Source: Phymatolithon calcareum (taxonomy: Eukaryota; Rhodophyta; Florideophyceae; Hapalidiales). Taken from it: a DNA stretch of 64,000 nt. This document shows, in pieces, positions 42,229 to 52,503 of this stretch. Position numbers and translations under genes: made by a program. The stretch covers positions 1,426,001 to 1,490,000 of the forward strand of contig OZ345376.1 in the NCBI GenBank assembly GCA_977006965.1. The letters are read 5' to 3'. The notes beneath the pieces are model-generated. The model was not told the origin of the DNA. It made no database searches and saw nothing but the letters and a program-made list of their open reading frames with translations. Numbering within the stretch: the stretch's first letter is position 1; each line of letters begins with the position of its first letter.

Positions 42229-42965
42229 CGCCCGAAACTTCAATAAAATAAAACATCACATATCCCCAACGTATTCTCAATCTTCATGTAGCGACCCCTC
42301 AAAAAGGTAATGAAATTTAGGGGCTACGTACTCTGTAATTTTTTGCAAGCGGTCTCCGACCCTTTTCTCTGCGTTCCATTAGGATGTTAACATTTTTTTG
42401 CAAACCTATTCCCTAACTTTACTCCCCCGAGATTGTTCCCTATGCCCCTACAGGACGTCCCTAATTTAAGGTCCCCTAGTGTTGCTGGTCTTCAAGATGG
42501 TAAGCCGCGGACCGCTAATTACGACGTTCGCGGGTTGATGAACTTGACTGAACCGTATATCGATACGATTCACTTGTGGTACACGGAGTGGAACGGGAAC
42601 GCGCTCCGGTCGTGGACGGGGACAGAACTTGGGCCGGTAACCTGCAAGTGCCAAACGCAATGCTCGTCGGAACACTATTACGTTTCGCGGAGATGCCAAC
42701 CGATCGTCGGATCGCTAGCTGGTGTCTCCCCCTACTCGCGACCTAGGTTACGGGGTCTCGCCTCCCGCTTGTGGCGAACGTTGGTTCTTCACCTAGATGG
42801 TGGGATAAATGAAAAGGACTTTACCTTGACGATGGAAATGGTTTGAACTTGATGGTCCCTCTTTCTCCCTCGCATCGGCATCGTCGACTATGCTAAAGTA
42901 TGCCTCGAGATAAAGCTATCATACGATGATCCCGCGCAGTAAGTGTAAGCTAGGTCTCTTGAAGA
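42229..42965. other. No recognised gene
   Basis: A frame with an ATG at 42442 runs 134 codons to 42846 but has no recognisable domain, and the opposite strand is also open over part of it. Confidence 0.2.
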
Positions 42966-43040
42966 GGATAGCAAAGCACCAGGCATCCATTGGTAGAAGA
43001 TACTCTCTTCTACCAATGGATGCCTGGTGCTTTGCTATCC
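42966..43040. repeat. Perfect 35-bp inverted repeat with 5-nt loop
   Basis: Arms 42966-43000 and 43006-43040 are exact complements around TACTC. Transcription would give a long perfect hairpin. No flanking element or host gene explains it. Confidence 0.9.
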
Positions 43041-44619
43041 AGGCTAACAACCTTGTTGCCCACGTGTATATCGAACCAAGACAACAAACTTACTATTCTT
43101 GTGACTCCTAGGGTGGAAAGTCAGAAAGAATCCTACATTATAACACTATAGTACCTTTAAGTATCTCGGCGACGAGTGCATCATGTATGAGACTTCCAGT
43201 AAGGTGCTGTGCCGTGCTGTGATGAATATGATATAGAATAAACTAGGATTCGTCTCGTCGTTCTGCGAGGAGTGTTCGCATACGTATGCTCCGTGAACTC
43301 AAAATCGCTAGAAAGCCAATATTGAAATGCAGGACGTGCACCACTCCCAGAATCAGAAAAGCTGTCTGTGATTTCCAGAGGGAGCAAACTATGGCTTTTA
43401 GAGGCCATAGAACAAATATTTTTGTACACCGGAAATTGGAGCCCCAGAAAATGCAGAGCTATGTATGGAATCCGTCCTTTGGGATATTCTATCATTCAAG
43501 GTATCGCAGAGGCGCCGACTGTTGTAGACTGATCGAGAAGACTATGTGTCAGATCGGATGTTAAGCTCTATGAAGGCTTGCACGATACGGAACATTGGGT
43601 AGCCATCAAAAACCGAAAGTATATACACATTGAAGGTATCCAGGAGGTTTGACAACTACTCTAGAGTAGGTAGATAAAATCCGCATTAAGTAAAAGACTG
43701 AAACAAAGTGGCTATTTCTAAGAATGCAAATGGTCTAAACGGCAGGGTGGATAATAAGAATTCCAAAATAGCTTATTCAATAAATGTTCTTATGACCTCC
43801 GAGCATTTTTCTTCCTCTCAGGTTTCAAAAGAGTGGAATAAAGTAACGTTTATTTTCGTACAGTAACTGTATTCAATAGCCCACGTGCAGACCTTATATG
43901 GGATTAATCGCATATCAAGCAAAGAAAACTTCACAGCTCGCAGAATATCGCCGGCTTTCCAATTTTTTTCCTGTTGATAATCGAAGAGGGCTGTCTGCCT
44001 TCTATACAGATGCTCTTCGCCTTCAGAAGACTCCTTTTTTGCTCGATAGAACTAAAGACATTTTATCGAAAAGAAGGCGAGCTATGAGTAAACCAGTTAT
44101 ATGCGATATTTCGCATGTAACTTCGTAATCATAGCTGATATTTTTATGATGCTCAACACTTCAACAGGATTTTCAACAAGGACAAAAAGTTTAAAAAAGC
44201 ACAATGTTGCTATCAAAAATGTACATTTTCCTTATATGCGAAAAATCGCATGCCCCATGCACGTGGGATAGTGACAAGAGCATAACTATAGAACTGTAAG
44301 CTCCCACAAAGCTCTAGACTTCTGTCGAAACATGCATTCTTTTCTGGCGACGGCTGCCGCAGAAAGTTGACCATGTGAAGAGCTGTGTAGCCTCCAGCTC
44401 GTCTGTGAACGCAATGTGCTCACCGCAAGGTCTCTTGAAGTTCAACGGCTCATCTAGAGCGACAACGCACTTTTGAGACGAACAAAAGTCCCTCATATAG
44501 GAGAGCCTTCCTTTGTGACTGACGATGTGAGTTGGTGTGGCACAAAGCCTTCGGTCCCCATCTTCGAAACGGAGCATTTTTACCGGTCTCTGTCGGGAAA
44601 AGAATCGAAGTGGATGTTT
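43041..44619. other. No recognised gene
   Basis: Short frames only. The minus-strand frame covering 44314-44640 reads smoothly (LRFEDGDRRLCATPTHIVSH), but it has no domain I know and overlaps LINE sequence at its start. Confidence 0.25.
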
Positions 44620-44722
44620 TTGCAAACACATTGTTGGCGAGGTTAGGTTACACCGCGTTGCGATAGCCTGGTCTCGCTTCCAAGCACTGAAACGGATTCT
44701 TACAGACAAGATCGTATGCTAG
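44620..44722 (+). pseudogene. LINE family 1 fragment
   Basis: HRVAIAWSRFQALKRILT matches HRVKIAWARFQDLKRILT of the copy at about 59235, the post-thumb region of the reverse-transcriptase protein. Confidence 0.6.
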
Positions 44723-44809
44723 GATCTCCGATTACATATCCTGTCCAGGGGTAGGAGCATTTTAATTGGAGAGAATTGGAAAAAAATCGTACGCCAAAAT
44801 ATATATTAC

Positions 44810-45118
44810 TGTAATGCCTTTGAGTGGGCATTATGATGCGCACCTCAGAGATATCTTTTCACTGCTCGTTAGCCAATCATCGTTGAGTACCTCCGGGAGA
44901 TTTTAGTAGAAATAGCTCGCCAAGTTCACATAGCAGAGAAAGAGAGGGGAACATCCAACACACAACACAACCCAACGCAATAGTGGAGACACTCACCGTC
45001 TCCACGGGCACACGTTTCCAAATAAACGAACCCGCACAGACGACTTCACTGTGCGGGGTGCCCTCTAGTGTGCCTTCACGCACGCAATTAACGACGCACA
45101 ACCAACGCGTACGTTACA
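44810..45118 (+). repeat. Solo LTR
   Basis: Starts TGTAATG, ends CGTTACA, and is flanked by TTAC at 44806-44809 and 45119-45122 (ATTAC if one overlapping A is counted). Diverged relatives lie at about 8480-8720 and 57800-58110. No internal retroelement sequence adjoins it. Confidence 0.5.
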
Positions 45119-45122
45119 TTAC

Positions 45123-45990
45123 AATTGTTCTTGCCACGAAAATTAAATATTGCTATTGCTATTTTTTGTCTTAGCAATAATTGCAGCCCGACAATCTATG
45201 GAGACGTCCTGCTGCAGGACTCCTGCACCGCATTAGATTCACGGCGTTGAAAAGTATCCTGCCCCGAATCACGTTCAGAAATCAGTCAGGGGAGTGGCGA
45301 CGACAATGAGGCCTCTGACGCTAATGCACAATCTCCACGGTGAGTTTACTTAACTTTGTACTTTCCTCCACCCTATCATAACGATCACATTCACCATCCT
45401 CGGCATACGGACAGTCCCCGTCGTCGAAGGTGCTTCGAATTGTGCCAGAACAGTGAAATCTCACATTTTCGACGTCATTCCACTTAGTCCGCTCGAAAAG
45501 CGACAACGGGCAAGATACGTGACAACGATCAGAATCCAGTAATAAGTCAAGAGAATGAGATGACACTTCGGAGAGGTAGGTCTCATAGCTTGTCAACGCC
45601 AGTAATCGTGATTTTCGTTAATTCGAATCTAGCAAACAATTTTTATCTAATCCCGATGAGACAAAAACTTGTTGGCCGATAAGTACCGGCGTTGGAAAAG
45701 ATGCATTTGCTTCATCTTCTACCAGTACATCTTCTCAATTCTATACCTATAGGAACTTTTTGCAAAACCGAAACATCGGGCACCTGGTTCTTTCTTTGTG
45801 CTTGTACGCATGCCATCATTCTTCTCAATTATGGCTCAATTTCGTTTCTCTTTGTGACGGTGCCAAAAAGGTGCATGTCCATTATACGAATCGCTTTCGG
45901 TTCTCCAGGGTGGTCCTCTTTTGCGCATTACATTTTCACAGCACAATGGTTTTGCAAGAGTTGAGTACAAAGTTATTTCAAATCGGAAGC
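45123..45990. other. Region upstream of the membrane-protein gene
   Basis: A minus-strand frame at 45321-45596 (91 codons, Asp- and Cys-rich end) is open but unrecognised. No other feature. Confidence 0.25.
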
Positions 45991-45992
45991 TC

Positions 45993-45999
45993 TATATAA
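45993..45999 (+). promoter_or_regulatory. TATA box of the 46064 gene
   Basis: TATATAA lies 71 bp upstream of the ATG, followed by CT-rich sequence where transcription could start about 30 bp downstream. Confidence 0.6.
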
Positions 46000-46063
46000 C
46001 TATCGCTTCCGCTCGCTTCAACTCCAGCTCTTTCGCCCAGTCAACCAATTGACCATCGTCACC

Positions 46064-47266
46064 ATGGCGTTTTCGGTGAAGTCTTTGTACCCTGACGAGA
46101 CAACCGAGGCGATTGTTACCACTTTTCTCACTATTGTTTCGCTCAAATCTTTTGAGTTTATTCTCAAAGCCCTTTTGACGTCTGCGGGACCCGAGCGAGT
46201 CTCCACCGGACAATTTTCACTCGCTTTGGCTACAGACCAAGCCTTGAATCCTCTTAACTACTTTTCCTGGTACCGAGGCACTCCCGATTTCGAAGTGAAC
46301 ACCGAGAGTCCTACGAAAAGGACTGCCAAAAGGCGCATCCCGCTGCAGCGTGCTACCATCGCTGTGATAATAGCAATACTGGCCCTGTTAGCGGAAGCGG
46401 CATTCTTCTATGGTACACAGACATCGACCTTTGACCTCCAAGACAAGTATCTCCACATTGCCTTGAACCACACGAATGAAAACCAGCGTACGAAAACGAA
46501 CAAGAACACATGTGAACCTATTGAGGTTGCACAAGGAAGGGCAACGTTGAATGCAGTCTTAGCAGCATGCAACATCGAAGAAGGTCAGCTCCCATCTATC
46601 GGGCCGGGTACAATATTGGAAACTTCCATTATGCAAAATGATTATTCAGTTGGAATCAAAATTTCAGGAGGCAACAGAAATATTACTTCTACAACCAAGT
46701 TCACGCTGCTTATCCCCAAGAAGGACAATCTTGTCGTCCGCTTGCTCGAGGATATAAAGAAGGTCACGGAAAGAGAGCTATTTGAGTACTACGAGGGACG
46801 CGGCTGCACACTGAACAGAAGCTCCTCAGTCAAAAAGCTCGTTCTGCAAAACTGCAGAGAAGCCGTCGAGCCGTTGAGGGCACTCCAGTACATCGTTGGA
46901 AACATCCAAGTCGTTCAGAATAGGGATAACCGTGATGTTGGCATGCCTATCGGCGATAGTTTGGAGCAATCGGATGGCGATACCGTTGTGGGCTCTATTA
47001 CGCGCCAGCATTTTACGTCTGTTGGAATTCTAAGTATTACGGGTGTGCTTCTTGTTCTTGCTACCGCCTGTCATTTGCTCGTGTCAGATGATACTAGTGA
47101 AGTCATTGCCTGTATCCTGAGGGAGAAAACTGAACTGGACATACTCACGCCCGCAGTTTCTATGCCTGACAAGGACATTCGCATCATTCGCAGCTTTTGC
47201 GAGGAAACGCAAGAGTGGCATATTGGAACTGTTGTCCCACCTGGATATGAAGAACGTTCTCAATAG
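46064..47266 (+). CDS. Membrane protein with large extracytoplasmic loop (400 aa), family unknown
   Basis: The start is the ATG in CACCATGG, an excellent initiation context; an earlier in-frame TTG is ignored. There is a moderately hydrophobic segment at about 15-38, a strong membrane segment at about 97-116 (ATIAVIIAILALLAEAAFF) and another at about 319-341 (TSVGILSITGVLLVLATA). The 200-residue segment between the last two has three N-glycosylation sequons (NHT, NIT, NRS) and four cysteines, so it probably faces the lumen or outside. The tail is cytosolic and acidic. The single open exon, TATA box and start context mark it as the best host gene candidate. I cannot name a family or function. 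Confidence 0.72.
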   Translation: MAFSVKSLYPDETTEAIVTTFLTIVSLKSFEFILKALLTSAGPERVSTGQFSLALATDQALNPLNYFSWYRGTPDFEVNTESPTKRTAKRRIPLQRATIAVIIAILALLAEAAFFYGTQTSTFDLQDKYLHIALNHTNENQRTKTNKNTCEPIEVAQGRATLNAVLAACNIEEGQLPSIGPGTILETSIMQNDYSVGIKISGGNRNITSTTKFTLLIPKKDNLVVRLLEDIKKVTERELFEYYEGRGCTLNRSSSVKKLVLQNCREAVEPLRALQYIVGNIQVVQNRDNRDVGMPIGDSLEQSDGDTVVGSITRQHFTSVGILSITGVLLVLATACHLLVSDDTSEVIACILREKTELDILTPAVSMPDKDIRIIRSFCEETQEWHIGTVVPPGYEERSQ

Positions 47267-48603
47267 GAGGGACGAAGTCATTGCCTTAGGACTTAAGAAG
47301 CATATAAAGGTATTATATGTGAGATAGAGCATTAGAATGGAACAAAATCGGGAACGAAAATGGCTTGACATTGTGCTTTTTCCACTCCCAACGCAGCCTT
47401 TCGATGAGCTGTATAACCAAAGGTATTTTGAGTCCGAGAAGATGGAAAGCGGAGTTGCAAATATGAGGGAGTTTTCGACGCGCAAATGACTGTGAGTACT
47501 AAGACCCTGGTTTTGTCCGTAGCTTCTTCTACAGTAAAGATGTATTCTCGTCGGTTGTTACAAGGGAAGAGCATCAACGAAATTCCAAATTCTGATACCA
47601 TTCTTGATCTTCACGCCCATCAGGGCTTCATGCCACTCGTCCAGCCAGAACTATAGCTGCCCGGCTCTCGAAATCGTTGCCCGTAGCTGTGTTCTGGGGT
47701 GAGTAGAAGCGCTTCGGAGAACATGCTGTCCCCTTGAGCTGCTTTTGTATTGTGTGATGTCTGATGGTTCTCTTGCGCTCTCGTTTCAGAGGGGTGTGAT
47801 TTAGAATTTAGCTTGTTCTATTATTGCTCAATGGCCATCTTGCAGCATCTCCGTGAGTGACTTCTTATGTTTTCACATTTCTTTTCGTATGCTCTCTTCT
47901 GCGCATTCTGATACTCCTCCCTGGTTACCTCGTTATATATTTTTTGAATTGTTGTAGGGATTCTCACCTTATACGCCGTCAATGCCTTGTCCTGGAGTTT
48001 CTAATTTTTACTGTTGCTAACTAATGTGCACGGGCTTTGCTACACTCCTCCCGAGTACAGATAGGTGACCGGTCGATCGCATGCTGTCTCTGTGTGGTGG
48101 ATGCATTGTTTCTGCGCTAGTTCCCTCGCATAAATACATTGCGCGAGGGAACAAATGCAGCGATGACACTCGAGCGGAAGAACTTTCCCATCCCGTTTTT
48201 GTGTCCAGGAGTGGAATGTCTGGCCCTTTCATTTCCACTTTCTGTCCTTACGACTTGGGTTGACGGTTTAGGTCCCCAAGCAGCACTGCGAGGACGAGGT
48301 GTGGCACTTTGTATCCGTCAGAGGAGTTGTTTCATTTTCGTGTGGTTTAGGTCTGGGGATACACAGGCCCCTATCACCATGACGCCCACAGTTATAAGAG
48401 CCGTGCTTTCAAAGGATTGGACTTTAATCACATTTCTCTTAATACCAGAATGTTAGATTTGGCAACATCCATTAGTCTGTACGCTGCTTTCGTATTTGCT
48501 GTTAGTCCGTACACGAGAGAGGAAGCGATGCTGTAATATTGATAACTGGGCCAGAGGGACGCCCTGATCCAGCGAATTGTAGAAGAAACGGAAACAGCTC
48601 CTT
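47267..48603. other. No gene seen
   Basis: Downstream of the membrane-protein gene only short unrelated frames occur. No clear polyadenylation signal or repeat was identified. Confidence 0.3.
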
Positions 48604-49408
48604 GGAGGATGCGGGAAACTTCGAATTTAGCGCGTTTTGACATTATTTTTCCATTGTAACACCGTTAAATATTTGCTACTAAATATGCAATAAATTGAAG
48701 GCACGACATTTTAAAAACCTAAAGAAAATTTTGGCCATTACAATATAGATGCATAAATATGAAAGAACATATATTTGTCATATGTTGGAAAAATTCGAAT
48801 TTATTAGTATATATTCGTATGACAAATATTCGACGATGCTTACTTCTCTATATGCCAAATTTTGCCTTCTTCCATACATAATTCCAACTCATTCTAAACA
48901 ACCCAAGAGAGGATTAGAGATAGAATGACTTCAAGTAAAGAATATGATGTAGTTCGCGATTTCTTGCGAACTGGAGAGACAAAAGATTTCATATGTATGG
49001 CGAAATTGGCGAATATTCGAGATCTTGAGCACCATATTTCTGCTCTAGACGATTTAATGGCCGCATATTTCTTGTTCCATCAAGTAGATTGCATAGCCCC
49101 CTTCAAAGAATTCGGTCCAACTTGAACACTTGCGACTTGGTGTCGGAATATTCGCCGCTTTAATATCTCACATATGGCATATATATATTTTTCTGTAAAA
49201 ACGAATATATTCGAGATTTTTCGAACATATGACACCTATATGTTGTTTCAAATGTATGCATCTATATGGTAATGGCCAAAATTTCTTTAGGTTTTTAAAA
49301 TGTCTTGCCTTCAATTTAATGCATATTTAGTGGTAAATATTTATCAGTGTTAAAATGCAAAGATAGTGTCAAAACGCACTAAATTTTAAGTTTCCCTCAA
49401 TCTCCTGC
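48604..49408. mobile_element. Element with about 200-bp inverted repeats (MITE or MULE-like)
   Basis: The left arm (48604-48830) and the complement of the right arm (about 49190-49408) align over most of their length from GGAG...GGGAAACTT inward. Another, truncated copy is at 29836-30100, and its complete end reads GGAAGATGCGGGAAAC. No matching target duplicate was found. The unique centre holds a 66-codon frame at 48925-49125. Confidence 0.65.
48925..49125 (+). CDS. Small open frame inside the long-inverted-repeat element (66 aa)
   Basis: It starts with an ATG and is acidic and helical in character (IRDLEHHISALDDLMAAY). No known domain. It occupies the only unique DNA between the arms, so it may be captured sequence or chance. 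Confidence 0.25.
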   Translation: MTSSKEYDVVRDFLRTGETKDFICMAKLANIRDLEHHISALDDLMAAYFLFHQVDCIAPFKEFGPT

Positions 49409-49433
49409 TTAATCATACTCGTATCGTTCAACA

Positions 49434-49480
49434 AAAATATCTTTCAAATGAATAATTATTGTTCATTTGAAAGATATTTT
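49434..49480. repeat. Hairpin: 19-bp perfect inverted repeat, 9-nt loop
   Basis: Arms 49434-49452 and 49462-49480 are exact complements. It lies just before the fold-back element at 49483. Confidence 0.85.
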
Positions 49481-49482
49481 CT

Positions 49483-50375
49483 GCTTCTTTTTAACTAAGA
49501 ATCCATGTAACAGCGGGGACAAAATGGCCTTCAAAATACGGGGCCCGAAAAATTATCAATTCAACTATTTACTCCATAGAAAAGAAAATGGTGCCTGTAG
49601 AGACCACTAGGCCATAAGATGTGTGCCCCTGGACCAGGGACATATGTGGACTTATGATCTACCATATATCAAGGATGTGTATCCCTATGAGTGTCTGAAC
49701 GATTGCTGTAATTTATTTGTAAACGTGGACCACGTGTTATTCTTGTCGTCGTGATTCGATAATTCGCTGTCGTACTTGCTGCCCTTGCCGGTAGTCGAAC
49801 TGGGAATCTTCATACTCGTCCTTCTCTTGCGTGGGGCCCATAACCTGTAGAGACCACTAGGCCATAAGATGTGTGCCCCTGGACCAGGGACATATGTGGA
49901 CTTATGATCTACCATATATCAAGGATGTGTATCCCTACAGTGCCAATGGCTTCGGAACCTTCCAATAAATCAATTGCCAACTTAATCTTAGAGGTGAGCG
50001 CTTTCTCACTGCACCCAGAGTGCGCAAGGGAATGGGCGATTTAGGTACAAAATAATACTTTGGATATCATATTATGATAACCATCGTTTAGGGAAGTGAA
50101 AAGCACTTCTCTTGCGGCCATGATCCGATGATATCGGTTTCGCTCTTCGCTTCCTTCACATGTGAAGGAAGCGAAAAGCTAAACATTGCACCCAAGCTGG
50201 CCGAAAAGGCACGCAATTCGAACGCCAGCTAAACTGTTAGAGTCTGTACTATATCCGCTATCTCATGCACTTGGCCTCGGCGCTACCGGGATCGTAGCGG
50301 ATTTAATAATTTTCATCACCCCGTATTCCTGTGTCCGGACTGTTAGATGGATTCTTAATTAAAAAAAGAAGAAGC
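49483..50375. mobile_element. Fold-back inverted-repeat element, copy B (hosting a TRIM)
   Basis: It begins near CTTCTTTTTAACTAAGAATCC and ends near GGATTCTTAATTAAAAAAAG. It shares CCAATGGCTTCGGAACCTTCC and other long stretches with copy A (41553-42228) in inverted orientation. The TRIM at 49596-49939 interrupts it, and copy A shows the empty site. A 24-bp perfect palindrome lies near 50151-50174. Confidence 0.62.
49596..49939 (-). mobile_element. TRIM: 344-bp miniature LTR element
   Basis: Direct repeats of about 94 bp (49596-49689 and 49846-49939) start TGTAGAG; the right copy ends CCCTACA. The 5-bp target duplicate GTGCC is at 49591-49595 and 49940-49944. The repeats are almost identical. 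GGCCCATAACC at 49835-49845 abuts the right repeat. In complement this is the same initiator-tRNA-Met anticodon-arm primer site as in the copia element, so the element reads on the minus strand. The internal region is about 156 bp and non-coding. Confidence 0.85.
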
Positions 50376-50650
50376 AAAAAAGTAGTTTTTTTTAAAAAAA
50401 AATAAGTTATCATTTCATCTGACGCTTGCGGCAAGCTCTTCGGATTCCAAGAAAATTTTGCTAGATTCTGTTCGTTGAAGAGTACGGTGTCTTGTGGTGA
50501 GCGTTGCACAAAAACCAGGGGTAGTGCCAATTCCATTGCTCGACATTGCTGTTTGTCCCGCAATTAAACAATTCAATTGCTCACTACGGTGAGTCAGCAA
50601 TTCGGATTGCAATTTGAATACTTCCCGCAATAGTCAAGTTAATTGTTTAT

Positions 50651-50938
50651 TCATGCCTCTTCTCCTAGGTGTACGAAACTTTCGTCTTCTGCGATAGCCT
50701 GTTCAACACGCTGGTTGACAACGCTTGGCATAGCTTCCTTCACAGTTTGATCATCCCAGTAAGAGCGGTTGACTTTGAGGAAAAGCATCGGCTCGAACAC
50801 AATAGGAGACGTACGTTTCCTGTGATCAAGCAAAATATACTTAGCCATGGACCAAAGACGCTCCACCTCGGCGACCGACCCTAGTATGAAATCGGTGTTC
50901 ATGTAACTCCGTGCACCGGGTAATCTGACATTCGTCAC
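50651..50938 (-). pseudogene. hAT transposase C-terminal fragment
   Basis: The frame contains GSVAEVERLWSMAKYILL, then FEPMLFLKVNRSYWD, resembling the hAT dimerisation region (a conserved W and FE...LFLK). Nothing upstream on the minus strand continues it. It appears to be from the same family as the remnant at 8880-9853. Confidence 0.6.
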
Positions 50939-51654
50939 ATGGATGGTTGAATTCAGGAACGTTGTAACTGTATACAGTACGTAGAATTTTACGTACCTAG
51001 CACGGCAACATTTTGGCCCGATAGTTATTTAGTTGATTTGGGCCAAAATGGTGCAGTGCTCCCCCGGTGAACGCTTATACTGGCCCGAATTATATAATAA
51101 AATTAGATGCTACCGACAACCAATTACCACGTACTACGCATGATACATTTGAAGTGATCGTTATTTCTGACAACTCTGCTCTTGCTGAACTATACACTTT
51201 CGTACAACCTACCTACCAGCAATTCGAATTGCAATTCTTCATCAGAACCCAATTTGGGTCGAATTGCTACGAATTGCAATTAATTGCAATAGCAATGGAT
51301 TGCGCACGACCCCTGACAAAAACCCACTTCTGGTCCCCTGAGGGGCCTCGAGGGTGAAAGTTAGTCCAAGTTCATGTGTCACGCGGGGATATGAATTATG
51401 AGACGTTTCCAATGTCCACATGCTCCCAAAGATAGAGATTATGCTAATCCTGCGAGCATGCGCAAATCGGAGATTTTGGATTTAGCATGGGAAGACCTTC
51501 CGCCGGCAAAGGAAACTCCATTTACTATGCTCTGTTTCATCTCGCTCCTTTCGACTATTCTGAAGGGCACCAAGGACGTGGACGTCGCATCCTCACACCC
51601 AATCGCCTGGTCTTCCAATCTCAATACGAGCATCCCTGCTGATATGTACTAGTA
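50939..51654. other. No recognised gene
   Basis: A 96-codon frame at 51067-51357 and an 84-codon frame at 51398-51652 are open on the plus strand but unrecognised. Repeated GAATTGCAATT-like motifs occur at 51217-51290. Confidence 0.25.
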
Positions 51655-51905
51655 GTACATTTCAGCAGGTACATACGATGGAGTTGGCTCGGACATATCC
51701 TTAGGATGGACGAATGTCGCTTGGTCCGTCAAGTGCTACTTCACTGCGTCCGAACAACCCCAGCGTCAATCTTGGAGACTTCACGGACCGCGACGTGTAA
51801 GCATCAGTAAAACTCACAGCAAACAGATTAGAATGGAAGAAGCTTAGGCCCTCAAAGTGCTGCTAGCCCAACAAGGGGAATACGCAAAATGAATGAATGA
51901 ATGAG
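51655..51905 (+). pseudogene. LINE family 1 3' end
   Basis: SWLGHILRMDECRLVRQVLL is followed by the conserved LINE 3' region and a (TGAA)n tail ending near 51902. It is 5'-truncated. Confidence 0.7.
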
Positions 51906-52000
51906 ATTAGGTTATGAAGTCGTACTTGAAACCGGTGGGACGACGCACCGATACATGCAGGCGTTGCCGTCTCAAGCGTACGAGGAAAGGGGTCGAGAAT

Positions 52001-52503
52001 AGGGTTCGGACCAGATGAATTAATCCGTAGTTCTACTAAGAAATTTTGGAAATCAGGTCGGATTATTCACGACATTTTGGAAAACGGATTCGGATTGGAT
52101 TCCGTTTTTTCTCTTTTCGGAATGGATCGGAATGGAACCTCTAAATAGTTATTTTAATCGTGCGTAGAAAGGATTTTTTAGAATCGTAAGGGCCGAATCC
52201 AATCGAGAATACGGAAAAAATAACTAATTAGCTAGCAGGATAAGCGCCCTGCCGTAATCTAAGTAGAGGTAAAAATAGAACCATGTCCTGCTAGCCTCTT
52301 AGGGGAATAAAGCATTCATTTATTGATTCATTCATTCAATGTTTAGGATTGGAATTTTTGGAAGCGGAGGCTGGTCCGAAAAAGTCTTCACCGATGCGGA
52401 TCGAATTGATTTTGAGCAACTTGCCAGTAAACGCGGAAGCGGATTGAACATTTTTGAATATTTTCGAAACGGAATGGATGTCAAACTGGTCGGTCCGATC
52501 CCT
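52001..52503. mobile_element. Short inverted-repeat DNA element overlapping the 3' end of copy B
   Basis: Ends are AGGGTTCGGACC at 52001 and, on the other strand, AGGGATCGGACC from 52503. On both sides sequence related to copy A resumes (GGTCGAGAAT near 51991; GTAGGAGTAG near 52508). A target duplicate is not clear, and a few bases of the ancestral gene are missing at the junction. A hAT-like affiliation is a guess from the ends. A further (TTCA)n stretch lies at 52314-52337. Confidence 0.55.

Noticed and set aside
42442-42846. 134-codon plus-strand gene
   Set aside because: No domain, no promoter, and the opposite strand is open too; likely chance.
44314-44709. 131-codon minus-strand gene
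   Set aside because: It begins within LINE sequence of the other strand and has no recognisable domain.
51998-52010. 8-bp target duplicate for the element at 52001-52503
   Set aside because: The flanking octamers do not match, and a few ancestral bases seem deleted at the junction.
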